A program made the translations under genes and the position numbers. 64,000 bases of DNA from contig JASJOS010000008.1 in NCBI GenBank assembly GCA_030068525.1, forward strand, positions 124,001 through 188,000. The letters run 5' to 3'. The notes under the pieces were generated by a model. It worked only from the letters and a program-made list of their open reading frames with translations, was not told the DNA's origin and searched no databases. Numbering within the stretch: the stretch's first letter is position 1; every line of letters starts with the position of its first letter. Positions 37,806 through 45,546 of the stretch are shown here, one piece after another. The stretch comes from Xanthocytophaga flava. GTDB taxonomy: Bacteria > Bacteroidota > Bacteroidia > Cytophagales > 172606-1.

Positions 37806-38456
37806 ATGAAGAATTCACCGTTGCGGGTTGCCATTGTAGATGATAACCATTCCTATCGTGAAGGATTGGTTTTTATGTTGCAGCTCTCAGAAGATTTTGA
37901 ATGTGTGGGTGAGTATTATTCAGGACATGAGTTTCTACGGGAGTTACCACGAACACAGCCACAAGTAGTGTTGATGGATATCGAAATGCCACAAATGGAT
38001 GGTATTACCTGTACACAAAAAATCAAGGCCTTAGCAGCATTTGCCCATGTACAAGTGATTGTACTCAGTGTACTGGAAGATAATCACAAAATTCTGGAAG
38101 CTATTGTGGCAGGAGCTTCGGGATATCTGCTAAAAGGTGAAAAACCTGAAAATATCCTTAATGCTATTGAACAGGTACATCAGGGCGGGTCTTTTATGAG
38201 CGCCGAGATTGCCCGAAAGGTATTATTTATGGTAAGGGTTTCTAACCAGTCTCCTAAGGAAAAGATAGAACTGAATGAACGGGAAACTCAGGTATTAAAT
38301 GGTTTGGTAGAAGGGCTTAGTTATAAAATGATTGGAGATAAATATGCAATAGCTATCGATACAGTACGAGGATATATCAAACGTATCTATGAAAAGCTAC
38401 AGGTTCATTCCCGCTCAGAAGCCGTAGCCAAAGCGTTAAAAAACAAACTGGTATAA
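37806..38456 (+). CDS. NarL/FixJ-type response regulator
   Basis: 216 residues. Receiver: VDDNH (11-15), phospho-acceptor D58 (VLMDIEMP), switch Ser about 88, K110 (LLKGEK). LuxR-type HTH at about 152-212 (LNERETQVLNGLVEGLSYKMIGDKY, then AIDTVRGYIKRIYEKL). Start: ATG at 37806. It is the pair of the TPR kinase at 35643 and ends at an intrinsic terminator. Confidence 0.94.
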   Translation: MKNSPLRVAIVDDNHSYREGLVFMLQLSEDFECVGEYYSGHEFLRELPRTQPQVVLMDIEMPQMDGITCTQKIKALAAFAHVQVIVLSVLEDNHKILEAIVAGASGYLLKGEKPENILNAIEQVHQGGSFMSAEIARKVLFMVRVSNQSPKEKIELNERETQVLNGLVEGLSYKMIGDKYAIAIDTVRGYIKRIYEKLQVHSRSEAVAKALKNKLV

Positions 38457-38484
38457 AACAGACTTATTCTTTGTTGTCTGACAG

Positions 38485-38517
38485 AACCCGCTCTACAAAG
38501 GCGGGTTTTATTTTTTT
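38485..38517 (+). terminator. terminator after the regulator at 37806
   Basis: AACCCGC-(9)-GCGGGTT followed by a T-rich run (TTTATTTTTTT). Confidence 0.9.
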
Positions 38518-38725
38518 GTAGTATCCCAACCCAATCACCTACTCAAATGCACATGTTTATGTCTTGATCTCATGTAGGTGGTGTCTTTACCTTTGTCATA
38601 ATCTCAGCAAATAGCTACTCGGTACTTTACTTATATTCTGAGAAAGTAAATGAAAAGTTTTGTATTTGTTCAGGCATGAGGAATACGTAAATCAATCTCT
38701 TTTACAAACCTCAACTCAATTTTTT

Positions 38726-39604
38726 ATGAAAACCTATCAAAATCACACCAACCCATTTCTTTTTGTTTTACTGGTACTAATCACTCTGTTGAGTTCCTGC
38801 CAGAAAGAAGCTGCTATTGTTCCACAGGATGGCTCTGCAGACAAAAGTGCAAGAGCAGGCATTATTATTCCGCCTATTCAGGTTGGCTATATTTCCAGTA
38901 TTTCGCTGGGGTCAGGGAAAACAATCAACTTCTATTATCGTAGTGGCAGTAAAGTACCTAATATGGCTGTTATCAGTGATGCACTCAAAGCACCATCACG
39001 TGGAATCACAACTACCCGCTGGGGATTTGCTTATGATAGTAATCTGCATCTAACCACAGTAACAGGTGATGATGGTACAGTGATCAATGTGTCAACAAGC
39101 ACCGATGGAAAAATTACCGGAGCCAGTTGTAGCCTGAATGGTTTCTTTCAGTTTAGTCAGTCATTTTTCTACGATGCTTCCAATCGGATTGATCACTTCC
39201 AGTACAATATTGCAGGTGCCAATAACCAATACGCCTTTACCTACTTGTCAAACGGAAATCTGAACACTGTAACTCGAACAGGATCTCCCGTATATGGTAA
39301 TTTTACTATTCAGGCAACTGGGTATGATTCACAACTAAGCCCATGGGTTACAGCTAAATCAAACATTGCTTTCTGGTGGATGGAAACTGTTGCCTATGAT
39401 TTAGCTCGCACTCCTGGTCAATGGTTGTCTTATAGCAATAATGTAACCACGTATACTTTTACAGATCTCACAGGGCTTGCTTCCAATGTAAGTGTAAGCT
39501 ATAGTTATGACAGTGGCTGGGGGTATGCAGCGCAACTGTTAGCGACTAATACCAATTCTGCTTACTATCCAGGCCCTTATGCCTTTACTTACTTTTATCA
39601 ATAA
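38726..39604 (+). CDS. lipoprotein of unknown function (DUF4595-like)
   Basis: 292 residues from the ATG at 38726; an in-frame TTG 22 codons earlier is less likely. The signal peptide ends in a lipobox, LLSSC (Cys about 27), so the protein is lipid-anchored. The mature part is a run of YD-like beta strands (WGFAYDSNLHLTTVTGDDG, FFYDASNRIDHFQYN, YAFTYLSNGNLNTV, VSYSYDSGWGYA) similar to the DUF4595 lipoproteins of Bacteroidota. It is followed after 68 bp by another exported unknown on the same strand. Confidence 0.75.
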   Translation: MKTYQNHTNPFLFVLLVLITLLSSCQKEAAIVPQDGSADKSARAGIIIPPIQVGYISSISLGSGKTINFYYRSGSKVPNMAVISDALKAPSRGITTTRWGFAYDSNLHLTTVTGDDGTVINVSTSTDGKITGASCSLNGFFQFSQSFFYDASNRIDHFQYNIAGANNQYAFTYLSNGNLNTVTRTGSPVYGNFTIQATGYDSQLSPWVTAKSNIAFWWMETVAYDLARTPGQWLSYSNNVTTYTFTDLTGLASNVSVSYSYDSGWGYAAQLLATNTNSAYYPGPYAFTYFYQ

Positions 39605-39672
39605 CTCTTTCATAGGTGGTTTTCAGGATATTTTATGCTGGAAACCACTTTCTTTATCACTCTTCTTTTATT

Positions 39673-40230
39673 ATGCTTATAAGATCTCTTTTTACAGTCT
39701 GCCTGTTAGGGCTTGTTTCATATGTTACACAGGCTCAGGTGTCAAAGCCAGTTTCTGCACAGCCTAAAATAACCAATTCCAATCTCAAGTTAGACCCTAA
39801 GTTACATGTTTCTATTGCTGCACAATCACTGACAGGTGGAAGTCGAAAATCCTGGAAGTTAACAGGCCTGACTACCAATGGATACAAGCGGGGGATAGAT
39901 GGTCTATGTATGGAAGATAATATTCTGATATTGAGTAGTGATCAAAATGCCAATTACTCTGAAGGGGCAAACGTATGTACTAAGTCAGTTAGTCAGGTGA
40001 ACAATCTAAAATGGGAATTGAGTCAAGATAATAAAAAGTTATTGCTCAGCGGACTGCCAGTTCCGACTACAGATAATAAAAATGCAATGCTTGGTTTTTT
40101 GTTAGGGAGTGAGGCTGAAATTACGGAGTTGAACGATACAACATTGCGTCTAAAATTCAAAGCAACTAATGGCTACATAGATGGAAAGTTGGACTATGTT
40201 ACCAATGAAGTGACATATACCGCTCAATAG
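39673..40230 (+). CDS. secreted protein of unknown function
   Basis: 185 residues from the ATG at 39673 (a GTG 19 codons upstream is possible but the ATG begins the signal peptide: LIRSLFTVCLLGLVSYVTQAQ). The mature region reads as a beta-rich fold with SRKSWKLTGLTTNGYKR, similar in style to the lipocalin-like domains of Bacteroidota exported proteins. Probably co-transcribed with the lipoprotein upstream. Ends at a strong hairpin. Confidence 0.7.
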   Translation: MLIRSLFTVCLLGLVSYVTQAQVSKPVSAQPKITNSNLKLDPKLHVSIAAQSLTGGSRKSWKLTGLTTNGYKRGIDGLCMEDNILILSSDQNANYSEGANVCTKSVSQVNNLKWELSQDNKKLLLSGLPVPTTDNKNAMLGFLLGSEAEITELNDTTLRLKFKATNGYIDGKLDYVTNEVTYTAQ

Positions 40231-40261
40231 AACGAATGACAATTATACATTTAAAAGTTTG

Positions 40262-40299
40262 CCTTCTCTTCATTATTAAAAAAAATAATGAAGAGAAGG
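40262..40299. terminator. bidirectional hairpin terminator
   Basis: A perfect 16-bp stem (CCTTCTCTTCATTATT with its complement), 6-base A loop, between convergent genes. A/T richness at its loop-proximal end, rather than a T tail, is the only atypical aspect. Confidence 0.7.
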
Positions 40300-40334
40300 A
40301 GTTTCTTATCGGGTTATGGTGGTGTAGGGTCATT

Positions 40335-41282
40335 TTATATGTAAAAGTACTCCAATAACTTCGTACGGCTTTTTACCAACTTTGAATTAAAAGGTTCATA
40401 AACAAACTTTTGTTTATCCTCTACCACAATTTTAAAGGGTTGTTTTAACTTATGTGTCAGGTGATATACTGTTAGATACTCAGCCAGATCTTCATGTGTG
40501 CTACTGGTACTATACAGCGAAAGTAGAGGTGTTTTGGCCAGTGACTGATATAGTTTCTTTGCATAACTGATAGGCATAGCTTTGCCGGATTGAAACCGAT
40601 TAGCTAACAACAAGGAGTCCTGAAGAGAAGTTGCCAGCTTGGTTCTTGCTGTCCAGATCCCTTTTGTGAAAGCTGCAGAAAAGGAATTGGCAACAGAAGA
40701 AGATGGTTCTGAAATTAATTTTAGCGACCCATCTACAACATGAGTAGTTTCATGCAGTAGTACATACACCAGCGCATTTAATTCTCCTGCTATCAGAAAA
40801 ACGTTGGTTTGAGAATGAGTAGTATCATAACAGGTAAGTTCTTTGGTTGTTAACCATTCTGAGATCGTTTGTTTGAGAATAGCAGCCCGAATCGTAATAT
40901 CATACACGGTAAACTTGTCCTCAAAGTTTATAGTGGAAGTCAGTGCAGTATTGGGCATATTGTCCAGAAAGTTGATACTGCGTAAATGTTCCTTGAGTAC
41001 ACGCTGATGTAAAGGGGGTAGAGTTGCAAACGCTTCCGCTATAATTTTTTCTTCTTCAGATGTGACTTTGTGTTCACTTGGATTCATCCCCGCCTCTCTG
41101 AATTTTTCCAATACGCTCTCTGAAGTCTTGCGTACCCGTTGTGTAAGTGGAGTTGTCGGATCTAAGCCATAACGATTCTGGATAATTGACGCACTATCAG
41201 AATCTACCTTTTGAGCCTTTACAGGAGTAAAAATTACTATTATTACCTGAATCAGGAAAAGAGGAAAAATAAGTCTACGCAT
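40335..41282 (-). CDS. secreted putative zinc metallopeptidase (HExxH)
   Basis: 315 residues with a signal peptide (MRRLIFPLFLIQVIIVIFTPVKAQ). Near residue 176 it carries LLHETTHVVDG, an HExxH zinc site followed by a D, and about 80 residues later STHEDLAEYLTVYH, whose Glu is a plausible third ligand as in gluzincin-like peptidases. Outside this motif I recognise no family. It may be a periplasmic protease; activity is unproven. Convergent with the gene at 39673; divergent from the Crp-like regulator. Confidence 0.75.
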   Translation of the reverse strand: MRRLIFPLFLIQVIIVIFTPVKAQKVDSDSASIIQNRYGLDPTTPLTQRVRKTSESVLEKFREAGMNPSEHKVTSEEEKIIAEAFATLPPLHQRVLKEHLRSINFLDNMPNTALTSTINFEDKFTVYDITIRAAILKQTISEWLTTKELTCYDTTHSQTNVFLIAGELNALVYVLLHETTHVVDGSLKLISEPSSSVANSFSAAFTKGIWTARTKLATSLQDSLLLANRFQSGKAMPISYAKKLYQSLAKTPLLSLYSTSSTHEDLAEYLTVYHLTHKLKQPFKIVVEDKQKFVYEPFNSKLVKSRTKLLEYFYI

Positions 41283-41393
41283 AGAGGAAATAAGTTAATT
41301 CTGGTATAAATAAAACACTTGTAATCGTATTTCAAAATAGAAGTGAACTATATACTACTTTTGCTCACTGCCAATTCCAGATTTATTACTTGT

Positions 41394-41957
41394 ATGCATG
41401 AAAAACTAAGAGCACATATTGAAAAGATAGTACCTTTAACTGATGAGGAGTTTGCGTTTGTGTCTTCTTACTTTACAGAGAAACACTATAAAAAACGCGA
41501 ATTTCTTATTCAAAGAGGAGAAAATGTAAGATATGTGTATTTTGTACTTTCAGGACTTTTAATGCTGGGACATAACGACGAAGCTGGAAAACATCATATT
41601 GTTTCATTTGCCCTGGAAGACTGGTGGGAAACCGATTTTCTGGCTTATCATACCCAGACCAAAGCAACTTTTTCATTACAATGCCTTGAACCTACTCATG
41701 TACTCTGTCTTTCATCGGAAAACTATCAGAAACTATGTGCAGGTCTTCAGAAGATGGAACATTTCTTTCTTGCCAAAGCCAATTCAGGACATATTTCCTC
41801 ACAACAACGTATTCTATCTTTTTTAACTTCTAACGCAACTGAGCGGTATGAGCAGCTCCTCAGACGTTATCCTGCTCTATTGCAGAGAGTACCTAAAACA
41901 TTGATCGCATCCTATCTGGGTGTTTCGCGCGAAACCTTGAGTCGGCTATCCTCATAG
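41394..41957 (+). CDS. Crp/Fnr-family transcription regulator
   Basis: 187 residues from the ATG at 41394 (a GTG 17 codons upstream is possible). Cyclic-nucleotide-binding fold at about 15-125 (KREFLIQRGENVRYVYFVLSGLL), though the phosphate-binding arginine loop of true cAMP receptors is not obvious. The C-terminal HTH (KTLIASYLGVSRETLSRLSS) ends almost at the recognition helix; its SRETLSR has Arg, Glu and Arg at the spacing E. coli CRP uses to read TGTGA. A perfect such site lies 24 bp after the stop, before ridA. Family members here often sense redox or nucleotides. Confidence 0.88.
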   Translation: MHEKLRAHIEKIVPLTDEEFAFVSSYFTEKHYKKREFLIQRGENVRYVYFVLSGLLMLGHNDEAGKHHIVSFALEDWWETDFLAYHTQTKATFSLQCLEPTHVLCLSSENYQKLCAGLQKMEHFFLAKANSGHISSQQRILSFLTSNATERYEQLLRRYPALLQRVPKTLIASYLGVSRETLSRLSS

Positions 41958-41980
41958 GCTGCTTTTTGTAAATGTGAAGT

Positions 41981-41996
41981 TGTGATGTTTGTCACA
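41981..41996. promoter_or_regulatory. perfect CRP-type operator TGTGA-N6-TCACA
   Basis: TGTGATGTTTGTCACA matches the E. coli CRP consensus exactly and lies 104 bp upstream of the RidA start and 24 bp downstream of the Crp-like gene whose recognition helix has the matching residues. Confidence 0.65.
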
Positions 41997-42084
41997 CAAA
42001 GAAATTCTGTAGTCTGCAGACCTTTGTCGTGTATATTTTTATTCACTGTTGTGCCTGTAATGGCATAAACTAACACATGAACAA

Positions 42085-42474
42085 ATGGAAAAACGAGCAA
42101 TTAATCCCTGGCAATGGCAGGATCAACGTAGTTACGTGCAGGCTGTCGAGGTAAAACAAACAGAAGGTATACTTTATTGTTCAGGACAGGCTGCAGTACA
42201 TGCCGATGGACGATCCAGTACGGATGATATGAAAACGCAATTACTTTTGGCCATCCGGAATCTGGAACAAGTGATTACGGAGGCTGGATATGAATGCAAG
42301 AATATTGTGCGGTTAAATGTCTTCACTACTTCATCAGCAGAGTTATTTACCTGTTTTGATGTATTTCAGGACTGGGTTGCAAAACACAATTTAAAACAAG
42401 CTACTACTTTACTGGAAGTAAAAAGCCTTTTCGAAACCCTGAAAATTGAATTGGAGGCTACTGTTGTGAAATAG
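42085..42474 (+). CDS. RidA/YjgF-family protein
   Basis: 129 residues, one RidA domain (LYCSGQAAVHADGRSSTDDMKTQLLLAI, then NIVRLNVFTTSSAELF). The family trimers hydrolyse reactive enamine/imine intermediates from PLP enzymes, or act as related deaminases. The canonical Arg in the (R-x-x-x-E) C-terminal region is not clearly present (KSLFETLKIELEA), so it may belong to a non-RidA Rid subfamily. The CRP-type site upstream suggests control by the adjacent regulator. Confidence 0.87.
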   Translation: MEKRAINPWQWQDQRSYVQAVEVKQTEGILYCSGQAAVHADGRSSTDDMKTQLLLAIRNLEQVITEAGYECKNIVRLNVFTTSSAELFTCFDVFQDWVAKHNLKQATTLLEVKSLFETLKIELEATVVK

Positions 42475-42880
42475 TTTTTCAAAAGTAAGCTAATTATAAA
42501 ACCTGGTTTTTTATATTGGGTCTTGGCAAAATATTGTGGAGGCTTTTGTGTTTTACTGTATCCTTCCTGTAGTGTAGAGAAGTGTATGAATTTTCATTCA
42601 TAGGCTATTTTAATGCTATTTTCATCTCAATTCTTTTATGAGTAGACATCTCAGAATGTATCTATTGTAATTGTATATGCCATAAAAAGTAGTTTCTTCA
42701 TAAATGAAATTACTAAAGTTGTAAAAAGCTTGCATACTTCTGTAATAGTTTTATCTTACATATGCAGAAAGAGAAGAGGCTGATAGTTTTGTAAAGCATC
42801 TCTGAAAAATGTTTCTTACAAAACACTCCTTTCTTTCACTATCTGAAATATAGTTTTGAAAGAAGAAATTCATACTATTT
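42475..42880. other. gap with no supported gene
   Basis: About 400 AT-rich bases between the Rid gene and the TetR operator region. GTTTTGTAA (42786-42794) and TTACAAAAC (42816-42824) form a 9-bp inverted pair of unclear role. No convincing ORF. Confidence 0.4.
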
Positions 42881-42917
42881 ACCCTATAACATCTCAGGTT
42901 TCTGGATGTCATAGGGT
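42881..42917. promoter_or_regulatory. probable autoregulatory operator of the TetR gene
   Basis: Two 13-bp arms, ACCCTATAACATC (42881-42893) and GATGTCATAGGGT (42905-42917), are inverted with one mismatch and 11 bases between. The right arm ends 18 bp before the TetR start codon. Long near-perfect palindromes here are typical TetR-family operators. Confidence 0.6.
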
Positions 42918-42935
42918 ACACTTATTTTGGGATAT

Positions 42936-43526
42936 ATGAATACCAACACGAAAGATCTCATACTTGAAAGTACACTCAAGCTGGTAAACCGAGAAGGGTT
43001 GTATCATCTCAACATGAAGAAGTTAGCAAAAGAGGCAGGATTGGCTATCGGGACGGCTTATATTTACTTTGACAGCAAGGAGACAATTATTAATGAACTG
43101 TACCAGAAGATTGTACGAGAATCTGAGGTGGCAGTTTTTAAAAACTTTCAGTCGGAACGTCCCTTAAAGGAAACTGCCATAGCGATGATGAGAAACCTTG
43201 TTACATGTTTTGTCTCCAATCCGGATTATTTCAGCTTTATCGAACAATATGGTTTCTCACCCATTCTGCTGAAAGAAAGTAAAGAGAAATGGTTAGGTAT
43301 TATTGACCCATTGACAAAACTTATCGAGAAAGGGAAGAACAAAAGTCTCTTAAAAAACCTACCAACAGTGCTTCTCCTCAATCTGGCACATGGCCCCATT
43401 ATCGGTATGCTAAAGGCTTTTATTAATAATCAGGTGGATTTAACAGATGAATGGTTGCAGGATCAGTTATTTGAGGCCTGCTGGAAAAGCATAGCCAGTG
43501 AAAACATTGATCCAAAAAAAGGCTGA
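42936..43526 (+). CDS. TetR/AcrR-family regulator
   Basis: 196 residues from the ATG at 42936 (a TTG three codons upstream is unlikely). HTH at about 8-52: ILESTLKLVNREGLYHLNMKKLAKEAGLAIGTAYIYF, which is the standard TetR DNA-binding end. The C-terminal ligand domain (about 60-190) is of the AcrR/Fatty acid type and specific ligands cannot be read. The inverted repeat at 42881 is the probable operator, so it likely represses itself. A SnoaL-like gene follows on the same strand. Confidence 0.9.
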   Translation: MNTNTKDLILESTLKLVNREGLYHLNMKKLAKEAGLAIGTAYIYFDSKETIINELYQKIVRESEVAVFKNFQSERPLKETAIAMMRNLVTCFVSNPDYFSFIEQYGFSPILLKESKEKWLGIIDPLTKLIEKGKNKSLLKNLPTVLLLNLAHGPIIGMLKAFINNQVDLTDEWLQDQLFEACWKSIASENIDPKKG

Positions 43527-43660
43527 GATCTTTCCATCAGAATTCACACTAAAGAAACTCGGATTCTATGATTAAGGCTGTATTCTTTGTCGTAAAATGT
43601 CAATTCTCATTGCCAGAAGCTATCTAGCTTTGTTGTAGTAACAAAGATAATTGATTTTAT

Positions 43661-44068
43661 ATGGCAATTGAACATACCCAACAGCTAGTACAGGATTTCC
43701 TGGCAAATCTAACCAATAGAAATCTGGATAAGTTAACCCTCCTTTTTGCCGAAAAGCTAGATTGGTATATACCAGGCAATGAAACTCTTGCTCCCTGGAC
43801 AGGAAGAAGACAGACCCGGGAGGATGTGAAAAGCTTCTATGAACTGTTGTGGTCTCAGACTGAGCCTCTTGCAGTACATATGGATTTGCTGTTGGTCGAA
43901 GATAATCAGGCTGTTATTACAGGCGAGTTTTCAACCCGAATGTTGGCAACGGATCAAATAGTACATTCCTTATTCTGTATTCGGCTATCTATAAAAGATG
44001 ATCAAATAGTTTGGTATCGGCTGTTGGAAGATAGTTATGCCGTTTCTCAAGCTTTACAAAAAACTTAA
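43661..44068 (+). CDS. SnoaL/NTF2-like protein
   Basis: 135 residues, NTF2-like alpha+beta barrel: VQDFLANLTNRNLDKLTLLFAEKLDWYIPGN, then APWTGRRQTREDVKSFYELLW and VVITGEFSTRM-like strands. Many Bacteroidota use such proteins as small-molecule binding or isomerase-like enzymes; no catalytic pair is assured. It lies between the TetR gene and LRR paralogue 2 and may be part of the TetR-regulated unit. Confidence 0.8.
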   Translation: MAIEHTQQLVQDFLANLTNRNLDKLTLLFAEKLDWYIPGNETLAPWTGRRQTREDVKSFYELLWSQTEPLAVHMDLLLVEDNQAVITGEFSTRMLATDQIVHSLFCIRLSIKDDQIVWYRLLEDSYAVSQALQKT

Positions 44069-44163
44069 GTTAGTACATGACTACTTACTTTTGTTATCGT
44101 ATTGATGGGAAAGTTGATGCAGTTTCATCTATATTAGGCAAGGATAAAAGTCAAGTAAATAAT

Positions 44164-45186
44164 ATGTCAGAAATAGACAGTGAAAAAGAAAATGTAATGC
44201 GTTTGTTGCTTTCTGGTCAACAGGAAAGTATTGAACTTGGCCTGGAAGTAGCAAATTCTCTTCAGATAGATATTGAAGCGTTCAAAAATGATATGAACAC
44301 ACTCTATGACTGGGTGGAGAAAACACGTCAATGGGGAGAATCGTTATCTTTAAGTGAGAAAATTGTCAGGTTACTATCTTTACCAAGAATAAGCCATTCC
44401 GGACAACTTGGCTTTGAAGGGTTCACTCCGTTAGATTGTATACCTCCACAGATTAAATATCTGTTAAGCTTGGAGGTATTGGCTCTTTCGTTTAATCATA
44501 TACTTGAATTACCTGTAGAAATAGGCTATCTCCGAAATATAGAAATACTGATATTGTCAGGAAATCGAATATCTGTTATTCCCTCAGAAATAGGCCAATG
44601 TCAGAAGCTCGAAATACTAGACCTGGAAGAAACAAACTTACAGCAATTGCCTCCTGAAATTGGTAAATGTAGTTTTCTGGAAACTTTAAAGTTAAAATCA
44701 AATAAATTAGAGTCTCTTCCGGAAGAACTAGGTAATTGTCAACAATTACGATACCTGTATTTGAATGATAACAACCTACATACAATTCCATCAACGATCG
44801 GAAAACTTAAAAAATTAAGGAGTTTGCAATTAAGCCAGAATCCCCTTCAAACTCTTCCTGAAGAGATTTCCGGGTTGGAAAACCTGGAAATATTGGACTT
44901 ACAATCAACAAATTTACTATGTCTTCCCTCCTCTATTGGAAAACTCTCGAGACTAGAACGGCTAACTCTGGAAAATGCACAATTACAAGCATTGCCTGCT
45001 AGCATAAGAGAACTCAAAAAACTCAAGTATGTACATTTGAATAATAATCAATTAACAGAGCTACCTGTTGGAATAAGTAAGTTGAGGAATCTGGATCTAT
45101 TAGATTTATCAGGTAATCCACTCTCTATTCAAGAGAAAGTCAAAATTAAATCCTGGTTGCCTCACTGTGAGATTAGATTTGAATAA
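44164..45186 (+). CDS. leucine-rich-repeat protein, paralogue 2
   Basis: 340 residues from the ATG at 44164 (an ATG at 44077 would add 29 residues absent from the paralogues). The N-terminal domain (MSEIDSEKENVMRLLLSGQQ, to about 80) is almost identical to that at 50037, even at DNA level. About ten LRRs of the LPxEIGxCxxLxxLxLxxNxL type follow, then the family cap NPLSIQEKVKIKSWLPHC. No signal peptide, so it is likely cytoplasmic. The function is probably protein binding. The near-identical N-domain DNA points to a recent duplication with 50037. Confidence 0.85.
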   Translation: MSEIDSEKENVMRLLLSGQQESIELGLEVANSLQIDIEAFKNDMNTLYDWVEKTRQWGESLSLSEKIVRLLSLPRISHSGQLGFEGFTPLDCIPPQIKYLLSLEVLALSFNHILELPVEIGYLRNIEILILSGNRISVIPSEIGQCQKLEILDLEETNLQQLPPEIGKCSFLETLKLKSNKLESLPEELGNCQQLRYLYLNDNNLHTIPSTIGKLKKLRSLQLSQNPLQTLPEEISGLENLEILDLQSTNLLCLPSSIGKLSRLERLTLENAQLQALPASIRELKKLKYVHLNNNQLTELPVGISKLRNLDLLDLSGNPLSIQEKVKIKSWLPHCEIRFE

Positions 45187-45546
45187 AAGTTATTTCTTAT
45201 CTTAACTTTTCTTTTCCTTTTTTATGCATTGCGACATGGTATGGTAAAATAGATATCTCATTTTGGGATGGAATACATCTGGCTTGTGTTTTACTTTGAT
45301 TGAGATATAAATTTATTCTATAAAATACTCCAACACAATAGTTTTTCCTGCCTAAAGAGTAAGTCTATGACAATTTAGCAGTGCTTTATATGTGTAAATC
45401 AGTTTTGATAGTTAACCGTATGAACTAAAGTAGTATATTTTTCCAGTAGTTACTTTATCATAGTGTTTTTTGGCTGTATCTTGAATACGTTTGTTTTTAC
45501 AAAGAAGAACTGAAAATCTAATCAACTAGTATAGTTCTGTATTACT
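45187..45546. other. 360-bp gap without visible features
   Basis: AT-rich intergenic sequence between LRR paralogue 2 and the TPR kinase. I see no ORF, strong palindrome, RNA gene or consensus promoter in it. Confidence 0.5.
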
